From Camarhynchus parvulus (Eukaryota; Chordata; Aves; Passeriformes; Thraupidae), in the NCBI RefSeq assembly GCF_901933205.1, contig NC_044573.1:86944546-87008545 (forward strand): DNA of 64,000 nucleotides, read 5' to 3'. Within the stretch, counting starts at the first letter, position 1. Each line of letters begins with the position of its first letter. Shown here piece by piece: positions 1 through 11,349 of this stretch. The position numbers and the translations under genes are program-made. A model generated the notes under the pieces. That model saw nothing but the letters and a program-made list of their open reading frames with translations. It was not told the origin of the DNA and ran no database searches.

Positions 1-1640
1 AGAAAAGCTATGGTTATAATTTCTTTTTAACAATAAACTCAATATATAAAAAAAGCCAACAATTAAAAAAATCTTAGAATATGAAAGTTCATAAATGTCA
101 AAATTTCACCTGCTCTGGAGCAATACTGAGATAATTTTCATCTGAAAATACAAAACAATACATATGCAAGCTTTCACCATCTCAAACTAATCAGAACATT
201 GTCCTCCTCTTGTCTTCAAAACAATCAATTAACCACCAGACTTCACCACAAACAACTGATACATATTAAATATGGTTGTCAGAATACAGATTAGAATCTT
301 TTATCAAAAGTCATCTTAGTGTTGCACTGAAAGCAGAGCCTTTCTCTTAATAAAGCATTTCAGTCAATATCTGAATATGCAATAAGCACAGGAGGCTTGA
401 ATACTGATGACCGGAGTATTGATTAACATTTTTTTGGAAGGCTTATTTCCTACTGAGACAATGTTAATTTAATATGCCCCAATTCTTGCTGGAAACTTGA
501 AGCAAGCAAGGGGCCAGATCCAAAGTGAGGCTTTCAGTAATTAAAATAGAACTTATAATATTATAGGAATTCATGTCTAAAATTATGTTGCTGAATAACA
601 GCTCATGATCTGCTTAATTTAGAATGTACATTTTTTACACCTAAGCGAATTAAATTCTCCAGTGTTCAAAGATGTATACATGCTCAGACCAAGTCTGGCT
701 GAAGAAATCAGTCTCATTAAACTTTACAAACTTAATACACCTAAAAGGCCCAGATTAATCCAGCACACTTACAGAACCATACCCTTCCCTCCCAGCACCA
801 CGACTCTTTCTCTTTGCACTGCATAATGTTGCACTTTGCCCAGAGAGGGCCGAGGTGCCCAGCCAGGGCTCCCCACCTCTTGCACCTGGGGGGCATTTGC
901 TGAAGGAGAAGGTCAGATCTGACTAAGCAGGAAAAGCTGAGGACCTGCTCTTCCCCTCCCATACAGCTAACTACACATGATAATTGGGAAATGGAGCACC
1001 TCTGACTAGTTCTTTCAGAGAGTTGTTGATGGTACTTATAGTTTTGACTGGCTTAGGGAATTCCAGAGGTCAAGTTCATGTAGATTTTATGCAGGCAACA
1101 CTTCACTCTTCAACTGAATTCCAGAGCTGGGCAACAGCTCAGGTGGTCCCTGAGAAGCATTTCTGAGCTACAGCAACGTCAGCATGATCAAGGAATAGGC
1201 TTGGCATTGGTCTCCTATACTATAAACGAGAGATCTCACACTGTTTTTGAACAAGGGTGAAGTTTCTGCACTAAGACAAATTCACAGACAAATTTACAGA
1301 TCTTAACTAGAAGCAGAAAAAATGAATACAAATTGATGGGGTTTGAAACAAAGTATTTCAAACCACAGTAGTGGTGTGGCTTTTCTTCCCCTCCTTTGCC
1401 TCAGGGAAGTGAGATCTTATGGCTGTATAGACAATTAGGATGAACTTCATGTTTATTGTGAACATGAACTTTTGGCCATATGATTTATAGAGCTATCAAT
1501 TAGGATTGACTTCAACTTAGGATAAGTAATCTCCATTTTTCATTGTGATATAAATAGTGAGCCACTATACACCAGATAGATCTGCTGAAATTAGTGTTTT
1601 AGCTCCATATCCATCTCACCAATGACAAAAACGGCAATGG

Positions 1641-1694
1641 TTATTGTTATTACTGCTATTATTATTTATTATTATTATTTTTATTATTATTATT
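1641..1694. repeat. (TTA)n trinucleotide microsatellite, imperfect
   Basis: A run of TTATT/ATT units with a few interruptions (G and C near the left end). It is visible directly as repeated TTA/ATT steps across about 54 bases. It is an ordinary AT-rich microsatellite with no visible flanking transposon tail. Confidence 0.9.
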
Positions 1695-2616
1695 CCTGTA
1701 GGTCACCTAATGTTTAGTTCTGTATGATTTAACAAAACAGAATGGTTTTAAACTCAGCTGGTGAGGACAGACACACTTAGTAAGAATAGCACATCCTCAT
1801 GTATAACAGATCTTGAGAAGCTTCTGGTTTGTTACCAACTCCTCACCATTAAATTACAATTGAAATGGGTCAGGTTAAAAAAATAAGCAAAGAAAGAGCA
1901 AAACCATGCAAAACCACATGTTGTGTGAGAATTGTGCTAGCAGGTCATTAATAGCCTACAGTGAACATTTAATTATTTAGATACAAAAAAGGAGCTTAAG
2001 CACTGTCAATCAACATGAAACAACATGGGTTTTCAGGATTTTGCAATATGGAAAAAAGCCTTTCTCTAGATTTTTCACCTTTCTCATTCCTCTCAGCACT
2101 CAGGTCAGTGAACATATTGCTTTGCACAAAATTACCTTAAAGGTGACCTTACAAGAACATTAAATCAAAAGCTAAAATCCACCTGATACAATTTGGAAGA
2201 TTTTTTGAAAATAAAGGGTAGCATTCTCTTGTTTCTATCTCCAAAACACAGTAGAAGCTGACCTTGACAATTAGAGCCTATAGAAAACACTTGTGAAATT
2301 AAGAGCAGTTGGAAGCAATGTAGTACAAGCACATGAAATGAATAAAGACTTGCTTTTCTTTACACACATTTGCATCATACCTTTCTTCAGTTTCTTCAAA
2401 TCATTTAAGAACTGCAATGCAGCAAATTGATAGAACCACTGACACTGTCTCTTCACCTCATAGCAATGCCTGTGAAATGGAAAGAGGATTCAGAGGCAAG
2501 CTTGCAATGTCCTTTAACTGAAAACTGGTCTGATAGATGACTAATTAGCCTTTTTAAAAGGGATTTGGGGAATGAAAGCAAAAGCCTTCACAAAAGATGA
2601 GACAAAGCTATTCTTC

Positions 2617-2690
2617 ATTCTATTCTATTCTATTCTATTCTATTCTATTCTATTCTATTCTATTCTATTCTATTCTATTCTATTCTATTC
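2617..2690 (+). repeat. (ATTCT)n pentanucleotide microsatellite
   Basis: About fifteen uninterrupted ATTCT units, the longest pure microsatellite in the window. There are only minor variants at each edge (TTCTTC before, TTCTATC after). Purity and length suggest it is length-polymorphic. ATTCT is the same unit that expands in human ATXN10 (SCA10), where the repeat is known to unwind easily. That is a comparison of unit only; no homology of locus is implied. Confidence 0.97.
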
Positions 2691-3667
2691 TTCTATCTTT
2701 CTAAGTTGGCAGACATTTATGCTTTTTGACAGAGCAATGAGTATTAAATTTGTATCTGTGCTGAGCAATGATTGTGAGCTGAAAAGTGTTGTAATTTGTA
2801 CTCAAGTCTTATGAGATTTCTGAGAAATGCACTAAGCAGGAGCTTTTACTGACTCAGTAATTGTCACTGCATTACCATAAGAAATTAGTGGGATAAAGAT
2901 TTAATGGAGATTATGATTCAAAATGAATGCAGCCAGATTTTCCCAGGTACTTTACAAAGTTTAAAGACAATTTTTTTTTCTGCTTTTAGCTGCTGATGAT
3001 AGACAATCCTTGGACTGAAGTAGGTGAGAGGGTGGAATAGAAGGCACATTAAAAGAAATTCAACAGAAATAGTCCTGTCATATCTGCCTCATTATCATCC
3101 TTACTTCTGAAGCATCTGACGTCTGATTTATGTTCTAGGTGGAGAATCTCAGTGTTAAATTAAATGGAATTTTAGTAAACATCATAACAGAATCAATGTC
3201 TGTGTCAGTTCTTATAGTCATAGCAATCAGCTCACAAGTAACTGCCAACAGTTTTGTCTTAACTGTGAGCTTGTCACAGTCTTTCATTCAAACAACAGTA
3301 ATTACTGTTTGCAAGCTGACATGATAATGATTCATACTATTGATGTTAATGAAACCTGCATTGTAGATATAATTTGATGGAAGACTCTCAGCTGTCATCC
3401 CACCCTTTCCATAAATCTTGTGCAGTTTGTCCCATCATGAACACAATGATCTCAGGTATCACGAAGTAAAATGAATTATGCAAAAAAACCCCAACCTAGA
3501 TTATGAGCAGAGGTTTTACATTCCTAGGTTGTACTACTGTATTCCTTGATGAGCTGTAGGGTTCAGGCACTGAATCAGATCTCAGTGATGCTTTTGCTGT
3601 GTTAGCAACCACGCGAAATATCTGAATCTCCATCCATTTTTTTCTGCTTCATTGACATCTGATCAGT

Positions 3668-3732
3668 GAATCATGGAATGGTTTGGGTTACAAGAGGCCT
3701 GGGAAGTCATCTACGTGCCACAGGCAGGGACA
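3668..3732 (-). mobile_element. CR1 LINE 3'-end fragment
   Basis: The plus strand reads GAATCATGGAATGGTTTGGG followed by the degraded stretch leading to GGCAGGGACAC. This is the reverse complement of the typical avian CR1 3' terminus, so the element lies on the minus strand with its 3' end at the left. Only about 65 bp is recognisable; the continuation expected upstream in the element is missing. It is a short, old, 5'-truncated copy and codes for nothing. Confidence 0.8.
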
Positions 3733-4118
3733 CACTGCACATATGTGGGAGGCAGATCCTGCAGCACTGGGCTCAGACACACAGCGTGACCTGGAGCTGC
3801 CCCTGCCCCAGCCTCCCCAGCAGTGACACACAGACACGCAGGCTCCCGAGGCTGTAGCCCTGCTCCGGTTGCTGGTACCAACCATCACACGGGTCATGGC
3901 TTCCTAGGTAAGCAGGAAGAAGTAAGGAAGAAGGACAGTACATGGCAATAAAGGGAGGGTGAAGAAAGCAGCTGAAACACTAACACATCAGACATATTTT
4001 AACAAGAAAAAGTTGTTATTTGATGAGATAGCAAGGTTTTCCTGGTTGTTGTGATAGAATGGTTGACATATAGAGTTGGAAAACTGAGATCTCTAGAAGT
4101 GGGCAGCAGAAGTGTCAA
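3733..4118. other. Unassigned sequence between CR1 tail and LTR
   Basis: The left part (about 3733-3900) is noticeably richer in G, C and CpG than its surroundings and is open in one frame on each strand for about 60 codons. I recognise no protein motif there. The right part is AT-rich. It could be remnants of an unrecognised repeat. Confidence 0.4.
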
Positions 4119-4124
4119 AGTCAC

Positions 4125-4848
4125 TATAGCTCACTGTGCAGCCACAGGAGCTGGATAAATGCTGGCTAGCAGCTCCCTTTGTGACTGGAGGGGGCCACAA
4201 GATCCGCCACTCCCGGGTTCTCCTCAGAAACCCCGGGGTAGTGGTGCCGTCTGCAGCGTGGGTGGCACAGGCCAGAGTGGCACCACGAAGTCCCGAGGCG
4301 AAGGAAGGAGAGAGCGAACACTCACGTAAATACCAAAGGCACTTTATTCCCAGACGGGACCAGGGACAAGTGTCAAGGGATAAGGGTTTGGGGAGGCACT
4401 GATAAAGGGAGTGGGCATGACAGGAGAAGACATAAAGTAACCAATAGGCAAAGATCAGGGGAGGAGTGTGAGACACAGCTGAGCCCATGAGGATCACATA
4501 GGGGAGGGAAGAGGCTCTGGAGGCAAATCATACATCGACTTAAGGATGATTGATGTCGAAAATTCTCGAAATAAAGGGGGGATGGTTACAATGACAGACA
4601 GGGGAAGTGGGCAGCACCATGAGGGAGGAAAGAAACTTATAAGGGCATAGGGGGAGTAACAAAGGATCAATCATTCTGAGGGACAAGCCACTGGCAGGAA
4701 AAACAGGCGGTAAAATTTGGGGAGAAACCATTCTGAGAGGATTACATGGGTGGAACCGAGGATCAAACCATTTCTTAAACTTACACAAAGGATAACTAAC
4801 TTTACAACAGAACCAACATAAACACCTCTAAAAACACACAACACCACA
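4125..4848 (-). mobile_element. Solo LTR, class II (ERVK-like), 724 bp, copy 1
   Basis: This stretch aligns along its whole length with 47880-48603, and both copies come out at exactly 724 bp. It is flanked by a perfect 6-bp direct repeat, AGTCAC, at 4119-4124 and 4849-4854. That length is the target-site duplication typical of class II (beta-like) endogenous retroviruses. The left end reads TATAGC where copy 2 reads TGTAGC, so the terminal TG has decayed; the right end keeps CA. The sense of transcription is minus, judged from an AATAAA signal at 4343-4348 read on the minus strand. No gag, pol, env or second LTR adjoins it, so it is a solo LTR left by recombination. It has fewer CpG sites than copy 2 and looks older. 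Confidence 0.88.
4343..4348 (-). promoter_or_regulatory. LTR poly(A) signal AATAAA
   Basis: TTTATT on the plus strand gives AATAAA on the minus strand. It sits about 220 bp from the 3' end of the LTR in its own orientation, and the equivalent position is conserved in copy 2 (48096-48101). It supports the minus-strand orientation. Confidence 0.65.
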
Positions 4849-4992
4849 AGTCACCACAGTGTTCTCTACACCATGTTATGTAATACCACAATGTGGAAAG
4901 TACTTGTGGGAAATACCCTTGGTAAATCCCTAGAAAAGCCTAAAGATGACTACAATCCTGAAAAAAGGCGAGCCCAAGCCCATGGGGGGAAA
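4849..4992. other. Short unassigned stretch ending in a polypurine tract
   Basis: After the AGTCAC duplication comes about 130 bp of AT-rich unassigned sequence. It ends in GGGGGGAAA at 4984-4992, directly against the TGATGCC start of the next LTR. A polypurine tract in exactly this place is what precedes a 3' LTR, so some of this stretch may be the tail of a retroviral internal region. No coding motif is visible. Confidence 0.4.
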
Positions 4993-5078
4993 TGATGCCT
5001 CAATTTTTAACTTTTATATTTTTCAGCTTCTGTGCTGTTTTGGCATGTAGTTCTGAGCTTCATATTAAGGATGGTAAG

Positions 5079-5479
5079 TGTGGTATTCACATTCTCTGAA
5101 CAGAGAGAGACATAATTCTCTTCCCAGGGATTTTTCCTGGGAAGGCAGTGAGAAGCACAGAGAGACGAGAAAACAATTCTTATCTCTATTCACTGCTTCT
5201 GTTTTGCACATGTGGAATGTGTTGTGTAGATTGTTTACTGAAAGTGATTTGGTTAATTGGACACGGGTGAGAGTTGTTTTGAGTGATTCGCCAATCATTC
5301 AAAGCTCCGTCCTGGCTGTCTCAGACAGTCATGGGTTTTCTTTAGTATTCTTTAGTATGCAATTTAGTATAGTATTAATGTAATATAGTATAGTATAAAT
5401 AAAGGAATTGTTCAGCATTCTGAATTGTGGAGTCAGAGCACATTATTCCCTGGCTGAGGGATCACCTATTTCTACAATA
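5079..5479 (+). mobile_element. Solo LTR (ERVK-like), 401 bp, nested in the older LTR
   Basis: It starts TGTGGTATTC and carries features I recognise from an abundant passerine LTR family. These are a CAGGG/CCTGG hairpin near the start, a TTTAGTATTC/TAGTATAGTA block, then AATAAA at 5398-5403 and a short U5. Flanking 6-mers GGTAAG (5073-5078) and GGTAAC (5480-5485) match at five of six positions. That fixes the right end at 5479, where the expected terminal ACA reads ATA. Left and right flanks join to give continuous older-LTR sequence, so this is a later insertion. There is no internal retroviral sequence. Confidence 0.82.
5398..5403 (+). promoter_or_regulatory. LTR poly(A) signal AATAAA
   Basis: AATAAA lies within the nested 401-bp LTR, right after the AT-rich TAGTATA block and about 75 bp before the LTR end. 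This is the usual place for the signal in this family. Confidence 0.6.
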
Positions 5480-5672
5480 GGTAACTCCCTTCACAGAGTG
5501 GGTAGACAAAACAATTCCTTCTCTAGCTTGGGACCCAGGACAACGAATCCAAATTTTAGGCCCAAGAGCATAAACAACAGTGGACCGAAGAGAGAAAAAC
5601 AAGAAGGATGGGACTTCATAACCTAAAGCTATAATTGGACAATTAACTCCAATATGCAAGTGGATCAAAACT

Positions 5673-5679
5673 TATAAAA
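5673..5679 (+). promoter_or_regulatory. TATA box of the older LTR
   Basis: TATAAAA stands about 100 bp before AATAAA in the right half of the split LTR, consistent with a U3 core promoter. There is no sign that it drives anything now. The upstream U3 is interrupted by the nested LTR. Confidence 0.6.
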
Positions 5680-5778
5680 GTGAGAGACCTTGTGATTGAC
5701 CATCCATTTTGTGACCATCTTGGGTGTAGCCCTGGCCAGGTTCTTGTACTTCCCAAGGTGTATCCATCGAGGTGTTTT

Positions 5779-5784
5779 AATAAA
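5779..5784 (+). promoter_or_regulatory. Poly(A) signal of the older LTR
   Basis: AATAAA is followed by CTACTTTATTCTTTAAC and a GT/T-rich stretch, the normal arrangement around the R/U5 border. Confidence 0.6.
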
Positions 5785-5860
5785 TACCTACTTTATTCTT
5801 TAACTCTGTCTGGTGTCTGTTTTACGTCAGTCTTCTCAAGGCATCAGTTCCCCACAGACA

Positions 5861-5873
5861 GGTGGCCCTGACA
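5861..5873 (+). other. Possible decayed retroviral primer-binding site
   Basis: GGTGGCCCTGACA lies 14 bp after the GGCATCA end of the older LTR. It resembles the tRNA-Trp type of primer-binding site used by avian retroviruses once CpG decay (C to T, G to A) is allowed for. The 14-bp gap is unusual unless the LTR really ends at 5860. No leader or gag follows that I can recognise. Confidence 0.3.
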
Positions 5874-8800
5874 GCTGATCTAGAAGACTAAGTCCACTGA
5901 ATCATTAAATTTTTTTACAGTCATATCCTTAAAGTCAAAATGTCCATGGGGAGGAAAATACAGACCTATTTAGAAGTATAGTAATTTTCTTCAAATATAA
6001 AGAGAGAGATTAGGAGATTTAAGAGATTAAAATTTTTCAGAAGAAGGCAAACAATCTGGAAATCTAGGTCAAAATTTCTTTATTTGGCAAACAGGACTTT
6101 GACAACTGTCCCTGTCTGCATGACCCCCATATGGGGTAGGAGTAGCAAATATCACATTTTCCAAAGAATGCAACTTTAGTCATTTTGAAATTGCTATGTG
6201 ATATTAATTACTATTGTTTGTGTGGGAACTTAAACACTATTTATCAATGTTTTTATTCCTTAGATGAACATTGGTTGCATAGATTCACAGTTTTGTGTAA
6301 AGCATAACACTGTACTGAATACATTTTTTTGCATCATTTTGCCAGCACACTTTTGTTTTATCAATATTTGCTTTTCTGTATGTTTGTTTCTTTCAAGGGC
6401 CATTACTCTTGGCTACATCAGCCCAGAAGCTTATCTTGATAGGCATATTAGAATTGTGTATTAAGCATAATCAAGGCCTCCAAAATCACTTTTTTCCCCT
6501 TCTTTCTTTCTGTTTTCTTTTTTTACTGCTTACAGAAATAACAACTAAAGTATCAGTTTCTTGCTTTCAAAGGTATTCAGAATTAAATTTTTAAATACAA
6601 AAGAGACCTAAAACCAAAATTAATTTATTATGAATATCTTACTCATGCCAAGTATGCCTGTGCGATAAATTAATAGTTCAGATTGGGTGTGGATAAATGG
6701 CAGGTGGAGTTAATCAGAAGCAAATGGAAAAGTCCTTAAGCATTTGAAGTTCCCCAGTCCAGGCAGAAGTCTCCAATGGCATTTCAAGAATTCATGTATC
6801 TCCTTGCTAGTTAGCTTTGAGAAATTACACTTGGACATCTGTAGAACCTACTTCCAGTCAAGAGAGCTTCTCTTTGTGTCCATAATCTAACCCTAAAGGA
6901 AAACAATTTGGGATTAAGCAAAAACGGGGAGCTGCTGGGGAAGCAAAATCTATTCATGCATACTACACAGTTAAAGACTTGTGGAGTGTCCAAGTTTATG
7001 GTGAACCAGAAAACTCCAATGCATAATGACTTATAACCAAATTGCATTTAAAACCTCAGTCACTTGTGAGAAAAAATGAGAGTGTTACCACGCAGTTGTA
7101 TAATTTCCATTGTGTGAGTGTAAAGATTGAGAGAAAAGAAGTGTGACATCATTCAAAAGCAGTAGGTTAGAAGCTAACTTAAATGTGACAAACTAAATAA
7201 ATCTCATTAGGAAGTATGCATCTTAAAAGCTTTAAACCGCTATAGATCAACTCTAATATAAGCTACTAGCAGCAGCCTAAGTATCACAGTGTGGTAAGGA
7301 ATCATCAGGTAGGCAAGGGAAACTGGCTCTGTGAATGACTCCACAGTACAAAATGGAACCAATTCACTGCAATCCTGAGAACAGGTCTGTGGGTGAGTAT
7401 TACTGCTCACAAAAGAGGATCTAAGGGGAGTCATTTTACAAGATTGTGCAGCTACAAATAGCAGCTCAACCATTCGTGTCAAGGTTCAAAGAGGTGTTGA
7501 TAAGTGTGACACTTCTGAGCTTTGGGAATGCCTTCTCTGACTATATTCTGTACCATGAAAGAAGACTGTGATGGAAAAACACAGGCTATCAAGGCAAATA
7601 ACACACTATTAGGCCATGCTTTATACTCCGTTCGCATCTCCAGTGTGGGGATCAACACTCATCGTTGGAACTCCCCAGGACACGTCCCTGGTCTCAGGTT
7701 TTATACAGGTAGTTACTATTTCCCATCATGTCACTGACCTTAGACTCTGAGAAGGTATTGTGGGCAGACCCATCATGTCTGAAGCACCTTGTTCTTCAGA
7801 CACTCCTCTCTGGACACATCAGAGTTTTCACCTTTGCACCAGTGCCCTGCTCAGCCTTGTGCTGCACCACTCCTGCAGCTGCATGACAAGCTGCTGCCTC
7901 TCTGCTGTCATGTGCTCTGTGTCCCAGGCATGGTGCTTCTCCTGATGCTCTCCCTGGCTCTTCATCTGGCTCCAAGCTTTCCTGGCACTGTGGCTGGGAG
8001 AGCCACACCAGAAGCCACCAGCCTCTTTCAATCTCCTTTCCCTGCTTTCTGCATATTGCCCCAGACTACCTGTATAGATACCTGCCCTTCAGAGTAGACT
8101 AGAATGTGTATATAAGCATATATAGATATATACACATACCCATGCATATATATACGTATATATACACTCTCACATATATACCTATTTATATGTATATTAG
8201 TGATTAAAGAGCATTAAGGCTGAGGCAATTGTGGCAGCTGCTCCTTTGGAAAAGACTATAAAACTATGACTGCTTCCCTGCTATGCCCACCAGTTTCCTC
8301 TATGGCTTAAATTGGGATATGAGATCACCTACTCCTACACAAAATACAAGAGAGGAAGCCAGAGGAGAGATAGTGCTCATTGAGCTTTGCTTTTAATGAG
8401 AATGAGATCTGGCACAAAACAAAGTTATCTTCCTTGTTTAAAGTTGTGTTCACTTGGGAAGTCATGGGGAATAAGCACATCTGTGCATAACCTTCTGCAA
8501 AGAAACCCACAGAGTATCTTGTCCTTTGCCAAAAACATGTGTAGCAGTTTCTTCAATGAACTCCCAGTTTTCCCATTTTACTTTGCAAAATCCCCTCACA
8601 CTTGTGACTGAAATAGAAGGGAGGTTATTCAGACATGCATGTGTCTGGCTTCCAACACCAGTTTTTCTTGGGTGACATTTAAAAAGGTTTTGAAATTGAG
8701 TTGTACTGGCTCAAATCATTTCTCCTTGGTGCCTGCTCTGTTCCAGCAGCCCTGGTATGTGTATAAACAAGAGCTTGTATCCTTTGATAACTTCCTGAAT

Positions 8801-9058
8801 TAGAACAGTGCTTGTGGTTAGTCACAGCAGGAAAGGCAGCCAGGAAATACTTTGGGCCAGCAGGCACACAGATGCCATATGTTGACTACTAAAGTGGGTG
8901 CTCGTGTCACAAGTAATGGTTTTCAGTAATGTTCCTTTGCTTGCTTTAGTCACTGTCTGTTTTTCTGCTGTGCCTTACAAAATGCTTCATCTGCTGCATT
9001 ATCTTTTGACAGCTCCAATATCGTGAAGGGAAAAAAAGTAAGCAGGAAGAACAGTTAG
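5874..9058. other. Unique DNA, no gene seen
   Basis: AT-rich sequence with short, non-recognisable open frames. The GC-richer patch at about 7780-8090 has open frames on both strands, but none has a familiar motif and they overlap each other. Apart from the TA/TG microsatellite listed separately, I see no repeat that I can name. Confidence 0.5.
8105..8197. repeat. Imperfect (TA)n/(TG)n dinucleotide tract
   Basis: Alternating TATA, CATATA, TACACA and GTATA blocks with several interruptions over about 90 bp. It is a degenerate alternating purine-pyrimidine tract with many small palindromes. Confidence 0.85.
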
Positions 9059-9241
9059 GCCAAAAGGGTTATCAGGTACTGGAATGGGGAGGTGGTTGAG
9101 TCACCATCTGTGAAGCTATTTAAAAGACATGTAGATGTGGCAATTAGGGATGTGGTTTAGTGATGGACTTGGCAGTGCTGGGTTAATGACTGGACTTAAT
9201 CTTGGAAATCTTTTCCAACCTAAATGATTTTGTGATTCTAT
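9059..9241 (+). mobile_element. CR1 LINE 3'-end fragment
   Basis: From GGGTTATCAGGTACTGG through GGAGGTGGTTGAGTCACC to GGACTTGGCAGTGCTGGG and TTTTCCAACCTAAATGATT, this follows the avian CR1 3' end. The end is TGTGATTCTA, the expected octamer-type tail, so the element is in plus orientation and 5'-truncated. The divergence visible by eye is moderate. A few bases before 9059 (from about 9035) may also belong to it. It has no coding capacity. Confidence 0.93.
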
Positions 9242-10100
9242 TTCTTAACTGCCTCTGAGCTAGGATTCAGATAAGCCATGAAAGATCTGCTTCATTTTCC
9301 TTCTTCTACGTAACTTCTTGTGGCTTCAGGAAGAAGACAGCTCTCCAGATCTTCCTGCTTTTTTGTCTCTAAGTGTTCTGTTCTCCACCAAAATTACCTG
9401 CCAACTTCTCTGTTTATTCCTACCAAAAATAATGAGATCCCTCTATAATATCGCAGCCAAAGTGCCCGAAATTCTGTTTATCTTGTAGATATTTAGAATT
9501 GATAAAATCTATGTATGATATAGATCTAGAAAGAATTCAGAGTTTCCGTATTTTGTATCTGTCTCTTCTGCTCTAGCACTCACCATATTTGTCCAATAAG
9601 TATACCCTGTGAATTTGTTTTCAAGACCAATATTAAATGGTTACAGAAAAAGCAAATCAGTCAGAAAGTGAGCATTTTATGAATAAATCTAATTATGGGC
9701 AACTGTAGGAAATTATCAGCTAACAGGTCAACTGCTAGATTTCAAAATTTATATAATCATCATTGCTACCTTTTACTGTTTTCTCCAGCAAATGCATAGA
9801 CAAACTTTGAGATCTTCACTCTTCCCAAGAAATATTTCTGTTTGAAGGGAGTGGTATAGGTGAAGGCAGAGATCCCAAAACAATGCTGAGTTTTAAAACT
9901 GAGAGAGACTTTTCATATTCAACAGTCTAACTCCTTCATATGTAGCTAGAAAGGTTGTCATTTATAAATTACTAGCTTTGTTTACTAGCACTATGATAAA
10001 ATTCCTAGATTAGTGTGGTTCTGTTTTATTTAACTAAAGTACTCTCTCTACTTTCTTACCTATGTCTTAATTTTAATGCAAGACAACTCAGTCAGGGATG

Positions 10101-10142
10101 TCCTGTGCTTCAATTGTTTGTCATTCAGGGAGTGGGATAGTA
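10101..10142 (+). repeat. Short dispersed repeat, copy A
   Basis: A stretch of about 40 bp is nearly the same as 12243-12283. The core from 10104 is identical for 22 bases, and the flank GGAGTGGG is shared after a few mismatches. Neighbouring sequence does not align. I do not recognise the family; it could be two bits of one decayed transposon. Confidence 0.6.
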
Positions 10143-11349
10143 TCCAAATTTGCTTCCCTTCATTGCTTTGACCTCATCATGTAGAGACTCACTGGAAGAT
10201 GATGTCTATATTCACCTTTCTGTTGTCCGATAAATTTAAGAAATTGAATTGAAGATGGACTACTTTGTTTGAATTCCCACATCAATGTAGAAAATTTTGA
10301 AGAGCATCTGGTTTTAGAGCGCATTAGGGAATAAAAACATAATGGTACAAGCTGAGCTTGTGTAATTATACAACACAAAAAATTGCTTGTAGAACTGTCT
10401 CATCTTGGTTACCCATTGTAAAAGTTGCCACAAACCCTGATCTTTCAAAGGCGATGACTCCTCTAGAGTCTCTTTGTCCACTCCTTGACCATTTTAGTGA
10501 TGGCTCCTTTTGGGATACCATCCTTGTACCCTGAATTGCTTTGGATCTTGCTATAAGACAAACAACTGGCTAAATATTCATTCATCCAGGCATGCATTCT
10601 CATTTATAATGGCTGTTATATTAGCACAACAAGTAAATGGATAACATAAGACCATGGGTTGTATATATAAAGATATATTAATTTAATATCCTTTTAGAAA
10701 GATGGTATTTATTTGTGAATTGCCTTTCAGGAAACTATTTATTTCTTTTATCCTCATTTGTAGAAAGAAGCCTTGCCACAGTGAAGTGCTGTGAACTATA
10801 TAGCAAATATATTTCACTGCCTGCACAGGAAAAAGTACAAATTAAGCGAAAATACAATTTCTCTTGAAGTTGTCTTTTATACAGGATTTCAAATACAGAG
10901 CCTAGTAAACTAAATTAATTCCCACTGGCTGAACACTACAGTGTTGTTTGTTCAAACAATACAAAGCATGATAAAACACAATTTAATGTCATCCATACAC
11001 ACACTGAGTAAAGATTTCCTTGTTTCTTCAATCTGGTATACTTATAAATAAAAATTTATTAACCCATCTGTTACTTGTTTTTTTCTGAAAACGTTGAGGT
11101 CTGTTTTGACAGAAAACAGAATAAGTATATCAGCAATATCTATTTTCAAGGCTTTTGAGAAACTGAGATTAAAAGAACTCTGTTCCTAAAACTTGATATG
11201 GTCATTAGTGAGAAACTAGTTAGCTGTTGAGGAAAACATCACTTAGATTTACATGTTTCAACAAGTATTATTAAACATGATGATGCTGAAAAAAAAATTA
11301 AAGATTTATCAAAATGGAGAAGATAAAGCAGTAAAATTCCTGGTCAGAT

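Larger units (their letters stand above)
1..3667. other. Unique AT-rich intergenic or intronic DNA
   Basis: Apart from the two microsatellites listed separately I see no recognisable gene, RNA or transposon here. A slightly GC-richer patch at about 770-960 has no recognisable similarity. Open frames are short and interrupted and show no familiar motif. Very old, unrecognisable repeat fragments or conserved noncoding elements cannot be excluded by eye. Confidence 0.6.
4993..5846 (+). mobile_element. Old ERV LTR, plus strand, split by a younger LTR
   Basis: The left end is TGATGCC (4993-4999) and the right end GGCATCA (5840-5846), a 7-bp perfect inverted pair of the kind that bounds LTRs. Removing the inserted LTR and one target duplication (5079-5485) leaves about 447 bp. 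The right-hand part has a TATAAAA box at 5673-5679, AATAAA at 5779-5784 and a T-rich stretch after it, in the spacing expected of U3-R-U5. I recognise this right-hand half as a common passerine LTR. A G/A tract abuts its left end and a primer-binding-site-like sequence lies just beyond its right end. I see no target duplication bracketing it. The right boundary could instead be the ACA at 5858-5860. Confidence 0.75.

Noticed and set aside
4093..4497. 134-codon open frame, minus strand
   Set aside because: It runs across the boundary and body of the 724-bp LTR. A related frame occurs in the second copy only because the LTR sequence is shared.
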